Positions 8,177 through 16,844 of a stretch of DNA of 64,000 nucleotides are shown in pieces. Each line of letters opens with the position of its first letter. Position 1 is the first letter of the stretch. A program made the position numbers and the translations under genes. The notes beneath the pieces are model-generated. The model searched no databases, was not told where the DNA came from, and saw only the letters and a list, made by a program, of their open reading frames with translations. Source of the DNA: Solwaraspora sp. WMMD792. GTDB lineage: Bacteria; Actinomycetota; Actinomycetes; Mycobacteriales; Micromonosporaceae. The stretch covers positions 4,216,001 through 4,280,000 of the forward strand of contig NZ_JARUBH010000009.1 in the NCBI RefSeq assembly GCF_029626105.1, given 5' to 3'.

Positions 8177-9448
8177 CTAGTTCACCAGGTATTCCGGGCT
8201 GGCCAGGCCGAGCGTGATCAGCTCTTGCGGTGTCGTCGCCTGTTTCAACGCCGCGTACGTGCGGTTGGTCCAGGTCGGAACCACGAGTACGTCGGCCAAC
8301 CGCTCCACCGTTACCCAAGCGCCGCCGGCCAACTCGGCGAGTACGCCGGCGAGGCCCAGCCTTACCTGGGCCGCCGAGGAGGTCAGCCAGGCGGTCCCGC
8401 TCGGCCAGCCGGCCACACTCGGCGGCGCGAACGGCACCTGCCCGAGACCTTTGAGCCCACTGACGACAGTGTGGAAGGCCTCGCCGGAGAGTCGCGCCGG
8501 GCGGATGCCGAGCTGCCGCATTGCCCCGACCAGCCACTCCATCGGCTGCTTCACCATCCGGTAGCGCCCCGAGCGGAACTGCTCGTCTTCGACCAGGGCG
8601 CGCAGCATCGAGATGCCCACCGGGAACGCCGCGACCATCTTCCCCCGGGTGGACTCCGGGATCGGTTCGGTGGCGGACGCGTACCGGAACCACAGCCGGT
8701 CCGCGATGAACCGGGGGCAGGCCGGCCGGGCGGCGAGGTGGTCCACCAGCGAAAGCGCGTCGAACTTGGCGGTGGCGCCGAGGATGGTCTTGGGCCCGGC
8801 ATCGTGGTCCTTGGGCACGAAGATCGCCGTCGCCGGCACGCTGAGGTCGGTCTTCCAGCCGGTCAGTGCCCGGCCGGCCGCCTTGACGTCGCGTTCGCTG
8901 TACTGCCCGATGCCGAGCATGAACAGTTCCATCAGCTCTCGGGCAAGGTTCTCGTTCGGCGCCCGTCTGGTGTTCGTGTGTCCGTCGAGCCAGTAGACCA
9001 GCGCCGGGTCGGTGACCAGTTTGCGGGCCATTGTGGTGAACGTCGGCGAGCTTCGCATCTTCTGGTGTTGCGCCAGCATGAACTGCGGACTTCCGACCTT
9101 CCGTATCGAGGTCGCCCAGTGCCCGTGCCAGAAGAACAGCAGCTTCTCGGTGGCCTGGTGGTCGGCGACGGTCAGCCGGTCGAGCCACCACCGGATGATC
9201 GTGTCGGTCTGCTGGCGGCGGAGCGCCTCCGCGGCGGCGCGCCGCTCGGCGCCCGGGTCGGGCAGATCGTCGAACGCGTCGGGGCCAAGCTCCGGCATCG
9301 GCGCCGCCGCTGCACCCCGGTCCTGCTCTCCGGGGTCCATCAGGCGCGCCACGGTGGCCGCGTACCCGGCCTTCGACGCGGCGGCCAACTCGGACGAGGT
9401 CGGACCGAACCCCACACGTCGCAGGAGCAGTGCGACGCTATCGCTCAT
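8177..9448 (-). CDS. DUF1800 protein
   Basis: 423 residues, mostly helical, with the DUF1800 landmarks: RRVGFGPTSSELAAA at the start, then LLFFWHGHWATS, LARELMELFMLGIGQYSERD, AAGRALTGW and WPSGTAWLTSS. No signal peptide is visible; the Tat signal is on its DUF1501 partner, so export as a complex is possible. Function is unknown; the family is repeatedly paired with DUF1501. First gene of the two-gene operon. Confidence 0.88.
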   Translation of the reverse strand: MSDSVALLLRRVGFGPTSSELAAASKAGYAATVARLMDPGEQDRGAAAAPMPELGPDAFDDLPDPGAERRAAAEALRRQQTDTIIRWWLDRLTVADHQATEKLLFFWHGHWATSIRKVGSPQFMLAQHQKMRSSPTFTTMARKLVTDPALVYWLDGHTNTRRAPNENLARELMELFMLGIGQYSERDVKAAGRALTGWKTDLSVPATAIFVPKDHDAGPKTILGATAKFDALSLVDHLAARPACPRFIADRLWFRYASATEPIPESTRGKMVAAFPVGISMLRALVEDEQFRSGRYRMVKQPMEWLVGAMRQLGIRPARLSGEAFHTVVSGLKGLGQVPFAPPSVAGWPSGTAWLTSSAAQVRLGLAGVLAELAGGAWVTVERLADVLVVPTWTNRTYAALKQATTPQELITLGLASPEYLVN

Positions 9449-9489
9449 GTGGATTAACGTACGCGACTGTGCCGGCGACCGGGTAACGC

Positions 9490-10926
9490 CTAGCGCCCGC
9501 GCCGCATCGCCGCCCCGCGCCGCGTCGCCACCAGGCCCACCAGGTTGACAGGTAGGGCACGCAGCACGTCGGCGGCGGCGGCCAGCCGATCAGCGCGGGT
9601 GAAGCCGACCCTGGCCACCAGCAGCGTCGCGTCGGTCGCGCTCGCCAGCAGCAGCGTCTCCGCATCGGACAGTAGCGATGGCGCGTCGACCACGACGAAC
9701 CGGCCGCCGAGCCGCATCGACTCCAGCGCCGGGGCCAGCGCGTCCGAGGCCAGCAGTTGCTCGCTCGGCTCCGGCCCGGCCGGGCCGGCCGGCAGGACGT
9801 ACAGCGGCAGGTCCGGGTGCCGGTGCGTGGCCTGCTCGGCCGCGACCTCGCCGCGCAGCACGCTGGTCAGGCCGACCGTGTTCGGCACGTCGAAGACCCG
9901 GTGTACGCCGGGGTTCCGTACGTCCGCGTCGATCAGCACGACCGGCTCGCCGGCCCGGGCGATCGCGATGGCGATGTTCGCCGCAGTAGCCGTTTTTTCT
10001 TCCCCCGGCACCGAGCCGGTGACCGTGAGGCTGGCGAACCGGCGCCCGGCCGCGCGCAGCCGCAGATTGGCGCGGATCTGCCGGAACGCCTCGACGCGCG
10101 GCTCCGTGTCGTCGCCGGTCGCCAGCGGCGGTCTCCCCCCGCCGGCCGCGACGGCACCGAGGAGGACGGTGCCGGCGACCTCGGCCGCGTGGCTCTCGTC
10201 GCGTACGGTGCGGTCACGCGCGTAGCGGACCACCGCGACGAGGACTCCGATCGCAAGGCCCCCGGCCGCGCCGAGCCCGGTGTCGGCCGCGACCTGCGGC
10301 GTGGCCGGGGCCGAGGGCGTCGTCGCCGGCCGGGTCACCGAGACCTTGACCGGCGACTCGTCGATGCCGGTCGGCTTCTCCAGGCGCGCGACGTATGCGG
10401 GAAACTCCGCCGCGATCGCGTTGGCGATGTCGCGGGCGCGTACCGGATCCGGGTCACGGACCTCGACGGTGAGCACCGCCGTGCCGGCCGCGCCGGTCAC
10501 CGTGACCCGCTGCGTCAACTCCGAAGGCTGGTACGGCAGCCCGAGTCGCCGTACGACGGCTTCGGCCACCTCAGGGCTGTTGCCCACCTCGGCATACGAG
10601 CGCACCCGCTGCAGGATGTAGTTGCCGCCCTCGTTGAGTTGGCCGATGTCGCGGGTGGTGAAGTTCGGCGCGAAGAACAGTTGGGCGTCCGCCCGGTACA
10701 TGGGTTCCTGCTGGGCGGAGGCGAGACCCGCGCCCGCGGCACCGAGCAGCACCAGCGCCAGCACCAGCCACCGCTGCGACCACACGGCTCGCAGATGGCG
10801 CTCGAGGGTGAGCTGCTGCCACTGCTGGTGTACGGATGGCGCGACATCGCCCGGCCCGTCGGAGGCAGGCCGACTGAGCAGCCGAGCCGGGGCGAACCGC
10901 CCGGAAAGCTTCACGCTGAACCTCAC
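9490..10926 (-). CDS. Wzz-type chain-length regulator fused to BY-kinase-like ATPase
   Basis: 478 residues. A first transmembrane helix (about 53-72, WLVLALVLLGAAGAGLASA), a periplasmic Wzz-like region and a second helix (about 220-240) are followed by a cytoplasmic CpsD/CapB-type ATPase. Walker A reads TGSVPGEEKTATAAN, with Glu where GEGKT has its second Gly; Walker A' is VLIDADVRNPG. The C-terminus is Arg-rich and lacks the usual tyrosine cluster. Such proteins regulate the length and export of exopolysaccharide. It is the last gene of the polysaccharide cluster. GTG start at 10926; a GTG at 10914 is an alternative. Confidence 0.82.
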   Translation of the reverse strand: MRFSVKLSGRFAPARLLSRPASDGPGDVAPSVHQQWQQLTLERHLRAVWSQRWLVLALVLLGAAGAGLASAQQEPMYRADAQLFFAPNFTTRDIGQLNEGGNYILQRVRSYAEVGNSPEVAEAVVRRLGLPYQPSELTQRVTVTGAAGTAVLTVEVRDPDPVRARDIANAIAAEFPAYVARLEKPTGIDESPVKVSVTRPATTPSAPATPQVAADTGLGAAGGLAIGVLVAVVRYARDRTVRDESHAAEVAGTVLLGAVAAGGGRPPLATGDDTEPRVEAFRQIRANLRLRAAGRRFASLTVTGSVPGEEKTATAANIAIAIARAGEPVVLIDADVRNPGVHRVFDVPNTVGLTSVLRGEVAAEQATHRHPDLPLYVLPAGPAGPEPSEQLLASDALAPALESMRLGGRFVVVDAPSLLSDAETLLLASATDATLLVARVGFTRADRLAAAADVLRALPVNLVGLVATRRGAAMRRGR

Positions 10927-10972
10927 ACCCCGCCGGAATAGCGGCGCAATGTTAGCAGCAGGTCCGCTCCGC

Positions 10973-12358
10973 TCATCGTCGCAAGGCCGTCAGCGCCGGG
11001 TCGGGGAGCCTACAGTCGACAGGTCGCAGCGACTCGGCGGCGCCGATGCCGACGGCGAGCAGCAGCACCCCTGCGGCGGCCGGCCACAGGTAGAAGTCGA
11101 AGAACCAGATCTGTACGGCGAACCCGACGATGAGCATCCGTGCGGTCAGCGACCTGAGCTTGACCAGCACGACCGCCAGGATGGACACGAACACCAGCAG
11201 CGCGAGCACGCCGAAGTCGTACCAGAGGGTGAGGTAGCTGTTGTCGAACGCCTGTGCCTGCCCGTCGGAGATGCCGACCTGCTGGAAGAACCGCACGTGC
11301 GCCTCCGGACCCAGGCCGAACAGCGCGCTGCCGGCACCGTCCATGATGCCGGACCAGGCCTCTTCCGTACGGCGGTAGCGCGCCGTCGCCGAACTCGACC
11401 CGCCGACGTTGGTCAGGCGGGCCCGGACGAGGTCAGTCAGGTCCCGCACCGGCTTGGGACCGACGGCCACCAGCACGGTGCCGGCGGCGGCGAACGCCGC
11501 GACCAGACCGACGCCGCGCCGGGTGAGCTTGCGCGGCTGGGCCAGGTACCAGATGCCGAGCGCGCAGGCCGTACCGATCCAGGCGCTGCGCGACCCGGAC
11601 AGCAGCAGGCCGACCGCGCCTGCGGCGAACGGTACCTGCCAGAGCCGGCCGCGCAGGCCAACGGCCACGCACATCGCCAGCATGCCGTACGTGCCGTAGA
11701 CGATCGGATGTCCCATGGTGCCGGCCGACCTGCCGGCTCCCGCCTGTGCCGTGAACGCGTTGCTGATCGCCAACTGGTCGAGAACCGGCCAGGTGCCGGA
11801 CATCCGCTGGTAGACGGCCAACAGCGTGACGGGTACGGCGACCCAGGCGAACGCCCGCGCCAGGCGGATCACCGGCGCACCGGCCCGCGCCTCGGCCACG
11901 ACATGCCAGCCGACCAGCGCGTAGCAGGCCAGCGGCGCGACGGCGATCACGATGTCCTTCGGGCCGGTCCACCACACCAGGCCGGTGAGCACGCAGACCG
12001 CCGGGACCGCGAATCCCAGCATCCCGACGGACGGCAGCGGCGCGTACGGCTGGAAGCGCTGGATCCGGCCGAGTGCGGCGATCGCCGTCGCCGCCAGCAG
12101 CACTGTCCATACCGGATCGACCGGGTATCCGGGATCGGCGGTGACCGGGACGAGCAACAGGACCGCGAACAGCGTGTAGTTGAGCCGGTCCGGGGTCCAC
12201 AGCCCCCAGGCGAGCAGGCCGACCACGGCCACGGCGGCGAGCGCGAACGGCTGCCAGGCCGCCGCCACACCGACCGCGACGGCAGCCGCCCCGGCGACGA
12301 CCGCCACGGCCGCGTCCGCCGGCCGGGACGCGCCGCGCAACGTGGGCAGGTGCGACAT
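10973..12358 (-). CDS. O-antigen ligase/Wzy-like polymerase, membrane protein
   Basis: 461 residues with about 10-12 hydrophobic segments and a large outer loop containing GRSAGTMGHPIVYGTYG and LLLSGSRSAWIG, the Wzy_C/O-antigen-ligase signature area. It probably joins repeat units made by the neighbouring glycosyltransferases. The start ATG overlaps the preceding glycosyltransferase stop by one base (TGATG). A longer frame reaching 13357 exists but overlaps that gene and is rejected. Confidence 0.8.
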   Translation of the reverse strand: MSHLPTLRGASRPADAAVAVVAGAAAVAVGVAAAWQPFALAAVAVVGLLAWGLWTPDRLNYTLFAVLLLVPVTADPGYPVDPVWTVLLAATAIAALGRIQRFQPYAPLPSVGMLGFAVPAVCVLTGLVWWTGPKDIVIAVAPLACYALVGWHVVAEARAGAPVIRLARAFAWVAVPVTLLAVYQRMSGTWPVLDQLAISNAFTAQAGAGRSAGTMGHPIVYGTYGMLAMCVAVGLRGRLWQVPFAAGAVGLLLSGSRSAWIGTACALGIWYLAQPRKLTRRGVGLVAAFAAAGTVLVAVGPKPVRDLTDLVRARLTNVGGSSSATARYRRTEEAWSGIMDGAGSALFGLGPEAHVRFFQQVGISDGQAQAFDNSYLTLWYDFGVLALLVFVSILAVVLVKLRSLTARMLIVGFAVQIWFFDFYLWPAAAGVLLLAVGIGAAESLRPVDCRLPDPALTALRR

Positions 12359-13542
12359 CAGCTGACCGCACCCAGCTCTTCGAGGTACGCGACGAAGCGT
12401 GCGGCCGGGGACGGTTCGGTGGCGAGCTCCCGCCCGCGCCGTGACGCCTCGGCCGCGAGCCGCCCGAACGCCTCCCGGTCGGCGGCCAGATCCAGCAACG
12501 CCGAGGCGAGCGCACCGGCGTCGGGATCCACCAGCAGTCCGCCACCACCGGCGAGGATCTCCGTCGTGGCGCCCGCCCGGTAGCCGATCACCGGTGTGCC
12601 GGAGCGGAGCGACTCGAACGTCACCCGGCCGTAGGCCTCGTTGCGGGACAGCATCAGCGTCGCGTCCGCCCGCGCGTACAACGCGGCCGGGTCGTCCGTC
12701 CACGCGACGGTTTCGAGCTGCGTCTCGACGCCGTACCGGCGGGCCAGGTCGGCGAGGCCCCGCTGCGCTTCGCCGTCGCCGACCCCGGCCAGGGTGAGGG
12801 TGAACGTGCGGCCCTGGCGCGCGCAGATCGCCAGCGCCTCCACCGCGTCCTGCTGACCCTTCTCGGCGCTGTGCCGGCCCAGCAGCACCAGCCGCTCCAG
12901 TGCGGCCGGACGGTCCGCATCCGGCCCGGATACACCGTCCGGCCCGGATACACCGTCCGGCCCGGACGGAGCGTCCGTGTCCGGCCCGGATTCGACCGGC
13001 GGTGGGATCACCCGCAGCTTCGTCCGCGCTGTCGGCACGGCGCTGGTCACCTGACCGGCGGCGTACCCGGAAACCGCCACGACGCCGTCCGAGAGGCGCG
13101 CGATGAGCCGGGCGATCGCGGCCCGGGGCAGCACAGACCGCAGGCTCGGGTTGCTGAGCAGGCTCTCCCGCACCACCCAGACGTGCGGCACCCGGGCCAT
13201 CCGTGCGGCGACCGCCCCGGCTGGTACCACCGCCGAGTTGGTGACCACCACGTCCGGCCGCGTTCGGTGCAGCAGACGCCGGTATCGGGGAACCGAGGCG
13301 AGCGCTTGGAGCAGCCGGACCGCGCCGACCGCAGGGCCGTACCGTCGGCCCATCCACAGCCGGGTCGGCAGCACGACCACGTCGGCGCCGGCCGCGGCGA
13401 GCTGCGCGCGCAGCGGCCCGTCCCCGGGCACCGTGACGGTTACCTGGTGACCGCGCGCCCGCACCGCCTCGCCGACCAGGGCGAGCAACGAACGCTCCGC
13501 GCCCATCATTTCGGCGGAGTGGCTGACGAACAGGGCGTGCAC
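12358..13542 (-). CDS. Glycosyltransferase family 4 (GT-B)
   Basis: 394 residues. N-terminal Rossmann half (ALFVSHSAEMMGAERSLLAL). C-terminal half with LVLLGRHSAEKGQQDAVEAL, LTLAGVGDGEAQ and the GT4 nucleotide-binding motif around SRNEAYGRVTFESLRSGTPV, then GGGGLLVDPDAG. It transfers a sugar from a nucleotide sugar in the cytoplasm. Between the halves is an in-frame repeat of SGPDGV units encoded by 18-bp direct repeats near 12920-12970, an unusual linker. GTG start lies one base after the stop of the upstream GT2 gene. Confidence 0.88.
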   Translation of the reverse strand: MHALFVSHSAEMMGAERSLLALVGEAVRARGHQVTVTVPGDGPLRAQLAAAGADVVVLPTRLWMGRRYGPAVGAVRLLQALASVPRYRRLLHRTRPDVVVTNSAVVPAGAVAARMARVPHVWVVRESLLSNPSLRSVLPRAAIARLIARLSDGVVAVSGYAAGQVTSAVPTARTKLRVIPPPVESGPDTDAPSGPDGVSGPDGVSGPDADRPAALERLVLLGRHSAEKGQQDAVEALAICARQGRTFTLTLAGVGDGEAQRGLADLARRYGVETQLETVAWTDDPAALYARADATLMLSRNEAYGRVTFESLRSGTPVIGYRAGATTEILAGGGGLLVDPDAGALASALLDLAADREAFGRLAAEASRRGRELATEPSPAARFVAYLEELGAVS

Positions 13543-13543
13543 G

Positions 13544-14455
13544 CTAGAACCTCTCCGTCGGGCCGTGCACTCCGCGCAGCCCGTCCCAGTAGCCGGCGAG
13601 GACGGCGAGCGCCCGGTGCCGGTCGTTGCGGCCTCCGGCGACGAGGCGGAGCACCGACCTGGCCAGGTTCTTGTAGTGGACCGGCTCCCCGATCAGGATC
13701 CGCCGCAGCGGACGGGGGTAGTGCTTGCGTACGTAGAGGATCTCGTTGCGATGATGGTAGTACTGCGCGCGCGGACTCGAACCGGCCAGGCTGCCGCCCC
13801 GCCGGTGCCACACCTGCGAGGCGCATACCAGGCCGATCCGACCACCCGCCGCGGCGATCCGCCGTACCAGGTCGAACTCCTCCTTGTAGTGGAAGAACCG
13901 CTCGTCGAACAGGCCGACCTGGACGGCCCAACCGACGCCGAGGAGGATGGCCGCGCCGGTCACCACGTCCACATCGTGCGCACCGACCTCGCACCCGGCG
14001 CAGCGGAACGGCCGTACCCGGCCGCCCGGCAGCGTCGCGGCGACGACGTACGGCTCCGGTTCGGGGTCGTCGGGTCGCGCGGACGTCGTCTGAGCCGATG
14101 TGCACACCGCGAACCGGTCCGCATGCGCCAACAGCGCCGAGAACGTGTCCGGCCGGGGTACGCAGTCCGCGTTCAGCAGCCAGACGAAGGCCGCGTCGCG
14201 GTCGTGCGCGACCCTGATGCCGGCGTTCATCCCGCCGGCGTAGCCGAGGTTGGCGTCGAGCCGCACCAGCGTCACCGCGTCACCGAGCGCGCGCAGTTTG
14301 TCGATGGAGTCGTCGGTGGAGCCGTTGTCGACGACGACCATCTCCGGCACGACGCCGCCGGCGGCGACCGCCCGGACGCAGCGGATCGTGTCGTCCGCGC
14401 AGTTCCAGTTGAGCACCACCGCGACGACGCGGGTTCCGCCGCTATCCACGCCCAC
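13544..14455 (-). CDS. Glycosyltransferase family 2 (GT-A)
   Basis: 303 residues. Typical GT2 features: VVAVVLNWNCADDTIRCVRA, VVDNGSTDDSIDKL, NLGYAGGMNAGIR and the metal-binding region VWLLNADCVPRP. The acceptor region LFDERFFHYKEEFDLVRRI is the rhamnosyltransferase-like ED motif. A cytoplasmic sugar transferase for repeat-unit assembly. Its start overlaps the flippase gene end by 14 bases. Confidence 0.9.
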   Translation of the reverse strand: MGVDSGGTRVVAVVLNWNCADDTIRCVRAVAAGGVVPEMVVVDNGSTDDSIDKLRALGDAVTLVRLDANLGYAGGMNAGIRVAHDRDAAFVWLLNADCVPRPDTFSALLAHADRFAVCTSAQTTSARPDDPEPEPYVVAATLPGGRVRPFRCAGCEVGAHDVDVVTGAAILLGVGWAVQVGLFDERFFHYKEEFDLVRRIAAAGGRIGLVCASQVWHRRGGSLAGSSPRAQYYHHRNEILYVRKHYPRPLRRILIGEPVHYKNLARSVLRLVAGGRNDRHRALAVLAGYWDGLRGVHGPTERF

Positions 14456-15701
14456 TGACCCTGTCCCCCGCCACCCGATGACCGGCCCCGGACCGGACGG
14501 CGAGGCCCAGCACCGTGCTGTGCGCGGCGAACAGAGCCACCGACAGCGCGGCGACGCCCCACGCCCCGTACGGCGCGGCGACGAGAGGATAGCCGACCAC
14601 CGCGGCCAGCGCGGTGCCGAGCGCGATCACGGCGGTGGTGCGCTCGCCGCCGAGGTTGACCAGGCGCGCGCTGAGGACCTTACCGACCGACACCGCGACA
14701 CTGCGCGGCACCAGCAGCGCGCCGAGCAGCACCGCCGCCGCGTACCCGCTGGTCAGCACCCCGATGCCGGCCAGCCCGACGAGCACCAGCACTCCCATGC
14801 CGACCGCCAGGTAGACGGCCCGGCGCAGCACCCCGCGCAGCCGGTCGGCCGAGCCTTCCTCGTGGTCGCGCAGCGTCCGCTGGGCTGCGACGACCGCGCC
14901 GGCCTGGGAGAACTCGATCGCCGCTACCGCCAGGGAGTAGATCGCCAGTGCGTCCGCGCCCTGGTAGCGGGCCAGCGCGAGTTGGTCGAAGCGGTACGTG
15001 AAGATCTGTGCCACCGCGCCGGTGTGGGTCAGGCCCAGCCGGGCGAGGCGTTCGGGCTCCGCCGAGGCGCGCCGCGCCATCGCGCCCAATGGTGCCCCGT
15101 GCGCCGCCCACATCGCGACGGCCATCACCGCCTGGCAGCCGAGCCAGGCCAGCAGCCAGACCGTCGCGTCGTCGACCGAGGCGAGGATGAGCACGAGGTA
15201 GAGCACGGGCGCGACGGCTGCGAACAGCGCGCGCTGGCGGTAGACGGCGACGAACCGCCCGAGGGTCAGGCCGGCCGCCGCGGGCATGGTGCCGGCCGCG
15301 ACGCACGCCGCCCCAGCTGCCGCGAGTGCCGGCGCCGCCGCCTCCGCGTACCAGGCGAAGACCCAGCCCAGCGTGGCCGACAGCGGCACCGTGGCGGCGT
15401 AGACGGCGAGGCTGCGCCGCCCGGACCGCTCCCGTAGCCAGTCGCTGCCCTGCGCGAGCATGAACGTCTCCAGTGACAGCCCGCCGACCGCGACGCCGAC
15501 GGTCGCGCTGGTCGTCGTCGCGACCAGCAGGCCGCGCTCTGCCGGCGGCAGCGCGACGCTGAGCAGGATGGCGAACCCGGACATGGCCAGCGCGGCCACG
15601 TACATCACCGTCGCGCTGCCGACCGCGCGCCGGATCGCGTACGCCGCCAGCCTGGGCCGGCCCGGACTGGACCGGCCCGGCCCGGGCCCTCGGCTCGTCA
15701 A
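14442..15701 (-). CDS. Polysaccharide flippase (Wzx/MATE-like)
   Basis: 419 residues with about 12 hydrophobic helices and the repeated small-residue pattern of lipid-linked oligosaccharide flippases (for example YRFDQLALARYQGADALAIY, common in this group). It would move the lipid-linked repeat unit across the membrane before polymerisation. TTG start at 15701 overlaps the preceding GT2 stop by four bases. Family call from topology and context; the sugar is unknown. Confidence 0.8.
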   Translation of the reverse strand: MTSRGPGPGRSSPGRPRLAAYAIRRAVGSATVMYVAALAMSGFAILLSVALPPAERGLLVATTTSATVGVAVGGLSLETFMLAQGSDWLRERSGRRSLAVYAATVPLSATLGWVFAWYAEAAAPALAAAGAACVAAGTMPAAAGLTLGRFVAVYRQRALFAAVAPVLYLVLILASVDDATVWLLAWLGCQAVMAVAMWAAHGAPLGAMARRASAEPERLARLGLTHTGAVAQIFTYRFDQLALARYQGADALAIYSLAVAAIEFSQAGAVVAAQRTLRDHEEGSADRLRGVLRRAVYLAVGMGVLVLVGLAGIGVLTSGYAAAVLLGALLVPRSVAVSVGKVLSARLVNLGGERTTAVIALGTALAAVVGYPLVAAPYGAWGVAALSVALFAAHSTVLGLAVRSGAGHRVAGDRVSGRG

Positions 15702-16582
15702 GCCCGCAACCCGGCGACGGTGCCGCGGATGACGGCGGTCGCCGCGTCGGGGCGGCGGGCGAGCAGCGCCTTCGCGGCGTAGCCGAGCCGGGCCGCGGCG
15801 GCGAACGGCACCCGGTGCCGGTAGTGCTTGCGGAAGAAGACCATGCAGCTGCGGCTGGCGTGGAAGTACGTCGTGGTCGACTTGGCCGCCATGTCCGCCG
15901 TCGCTCCGGTCGCCACGCCGCCGGTGTGCTCGACGGCCAGGTCCGGGACCGCTGTGGTCGGGATGCCCAACCGGGCCGCGCGTAGCGCGATGTCAGCCTC
16001 CTCGTAGAACAGGAAGAAGTCCTCGGAGAACCCGCCCAGATCCTGCCACGCGCGGCGGGTGACGAGCAGCGAGTGGCCGGCCGCGTAGACCAGTTTGCTC
16101 GGCCCTGCCGCCCCGCTGGCGGGCGGTCGTCCGCTCTGGCCGGTCCACAGGTCGACCATGCCGAGGTCCGGCCCGCCGCCCGGTGCGACGCTGGCCGTCG
16201 CGCCGATCGCGCGGTCGCCGGCGTGCAGCACGTCGAGGGCCGAGGCGAGCCCGCCGCCCGCGATCCGAGTGTCCGGGTTGAGCACCCAGATGACGTCGGC
16301 GCCCTCGGCCAGCAGCCAGGTGGCGGCGAGGTTGTTGCCGGCGGCGTACCCGACGTTGCCGTGCCCGGCGATCACCCGGACCGGCACGCCGGCACGCTCG
16401 GCGTACCCGGCGATCTCTGACAGTTCGGCGGCCTGGTCGCTGTTGTCGACGATCGCGATCGCGACGCGCGGACCGGTGGCCTGCGGACCGGCGGCCCGTC
16501 CGGTCACGATGGAACGGATGAGGCCGGCGGTGTCGCCCGCACTGCGGTAGTTGACGATCGAGATGCCGAGCAGACCGCTCAC
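15698..16582 (-). CDS. Glycosyltransferase family 2 (GT-A)
   Basis: 294 residues and the first gene of the polysaccharide operon. It has LLGISIVNYRSAGDTAGLIR, VDNSDQAAELSE, NVGYAAGNNLAATWLL, VIWVLNPDTRIAG (the DxD-like NPDTR) and the ED motif FFLFYEEADIALRAARLG. This is the rhamnosyltransferase-like GT2 subgroup. GTG start with a GGGGG stretch six bases upstream. Transcription diverges from the type VII secretion genes at 16845. Confidence 0.88.
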   Translation of the reverse strand: MSGLLGISIVNYRSAGDTAGLIRSIVTGRAAGPQATGPRVAIAIVDNSDQAAELSEIAGYAERAGVPVRVIAGHGNVGYAAGNNLAATWLLAEGADVIWVLNPDTRIAGGGLASALDVLHAGDRAIGATASVAPGGGPDLGMVDLWTGQSGRPPASGAAGPSKLVYAAGHSLLVTRRAWQDLGGFSEDFFLFYEEADIALRAARLGIPTTAVPDLAVEHTGGVATGATADMAAKSTTTYFHASRSCMVFFRKHYRHRVPFAAAARLGYAAKALLARRPDAATAVIRGTVAGLRA

Positions 16583-16844
16583 CGTGCCCCCACCGCACCA
16601 TCGCCCGCCACACGCCCAGGACAGGAGTACGAAACAGGCTCCCGATCAACCTGTCAAGTGGCCTCGGAACCGACTCCTTCCTGGACCGGGTCGATCAACT
16701 CGACTGGATCATGCCGGCTCCGCCGAGCCCGACTCACTAATTTGGAGCAATCGCATTTTGTCGGGCACGGCTGGCGTCTCCGGGGTGATGGACGCGGGCA
16801 GTCACTCGCTACGATTCTCCAGCAAGGAGTACGGGGAGGAATCG
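16583..16844. promoter_or_regulatory. Divergent promoter region between polysaccharide and type VII operons
   Basis: A 262-bp gap between two divergent operons, including a less GC-rich stretch around 16735-16765 (TCACTAATTTGGAGC and nearby). It must hold promoters for both; exact boxes are not assigned. A ribosome site GGGGAGGA lies just before ATG 16845. Confidence 0.5.

Noticed and set aside
10973-13357. A 794-codon frame spanning polymerase and glycosyltransferase genes
   Set aside because: Its first half is a shadow of the GT4 gene; the ATG at 12358 with TGATG coupling gives the normal membrane protein.
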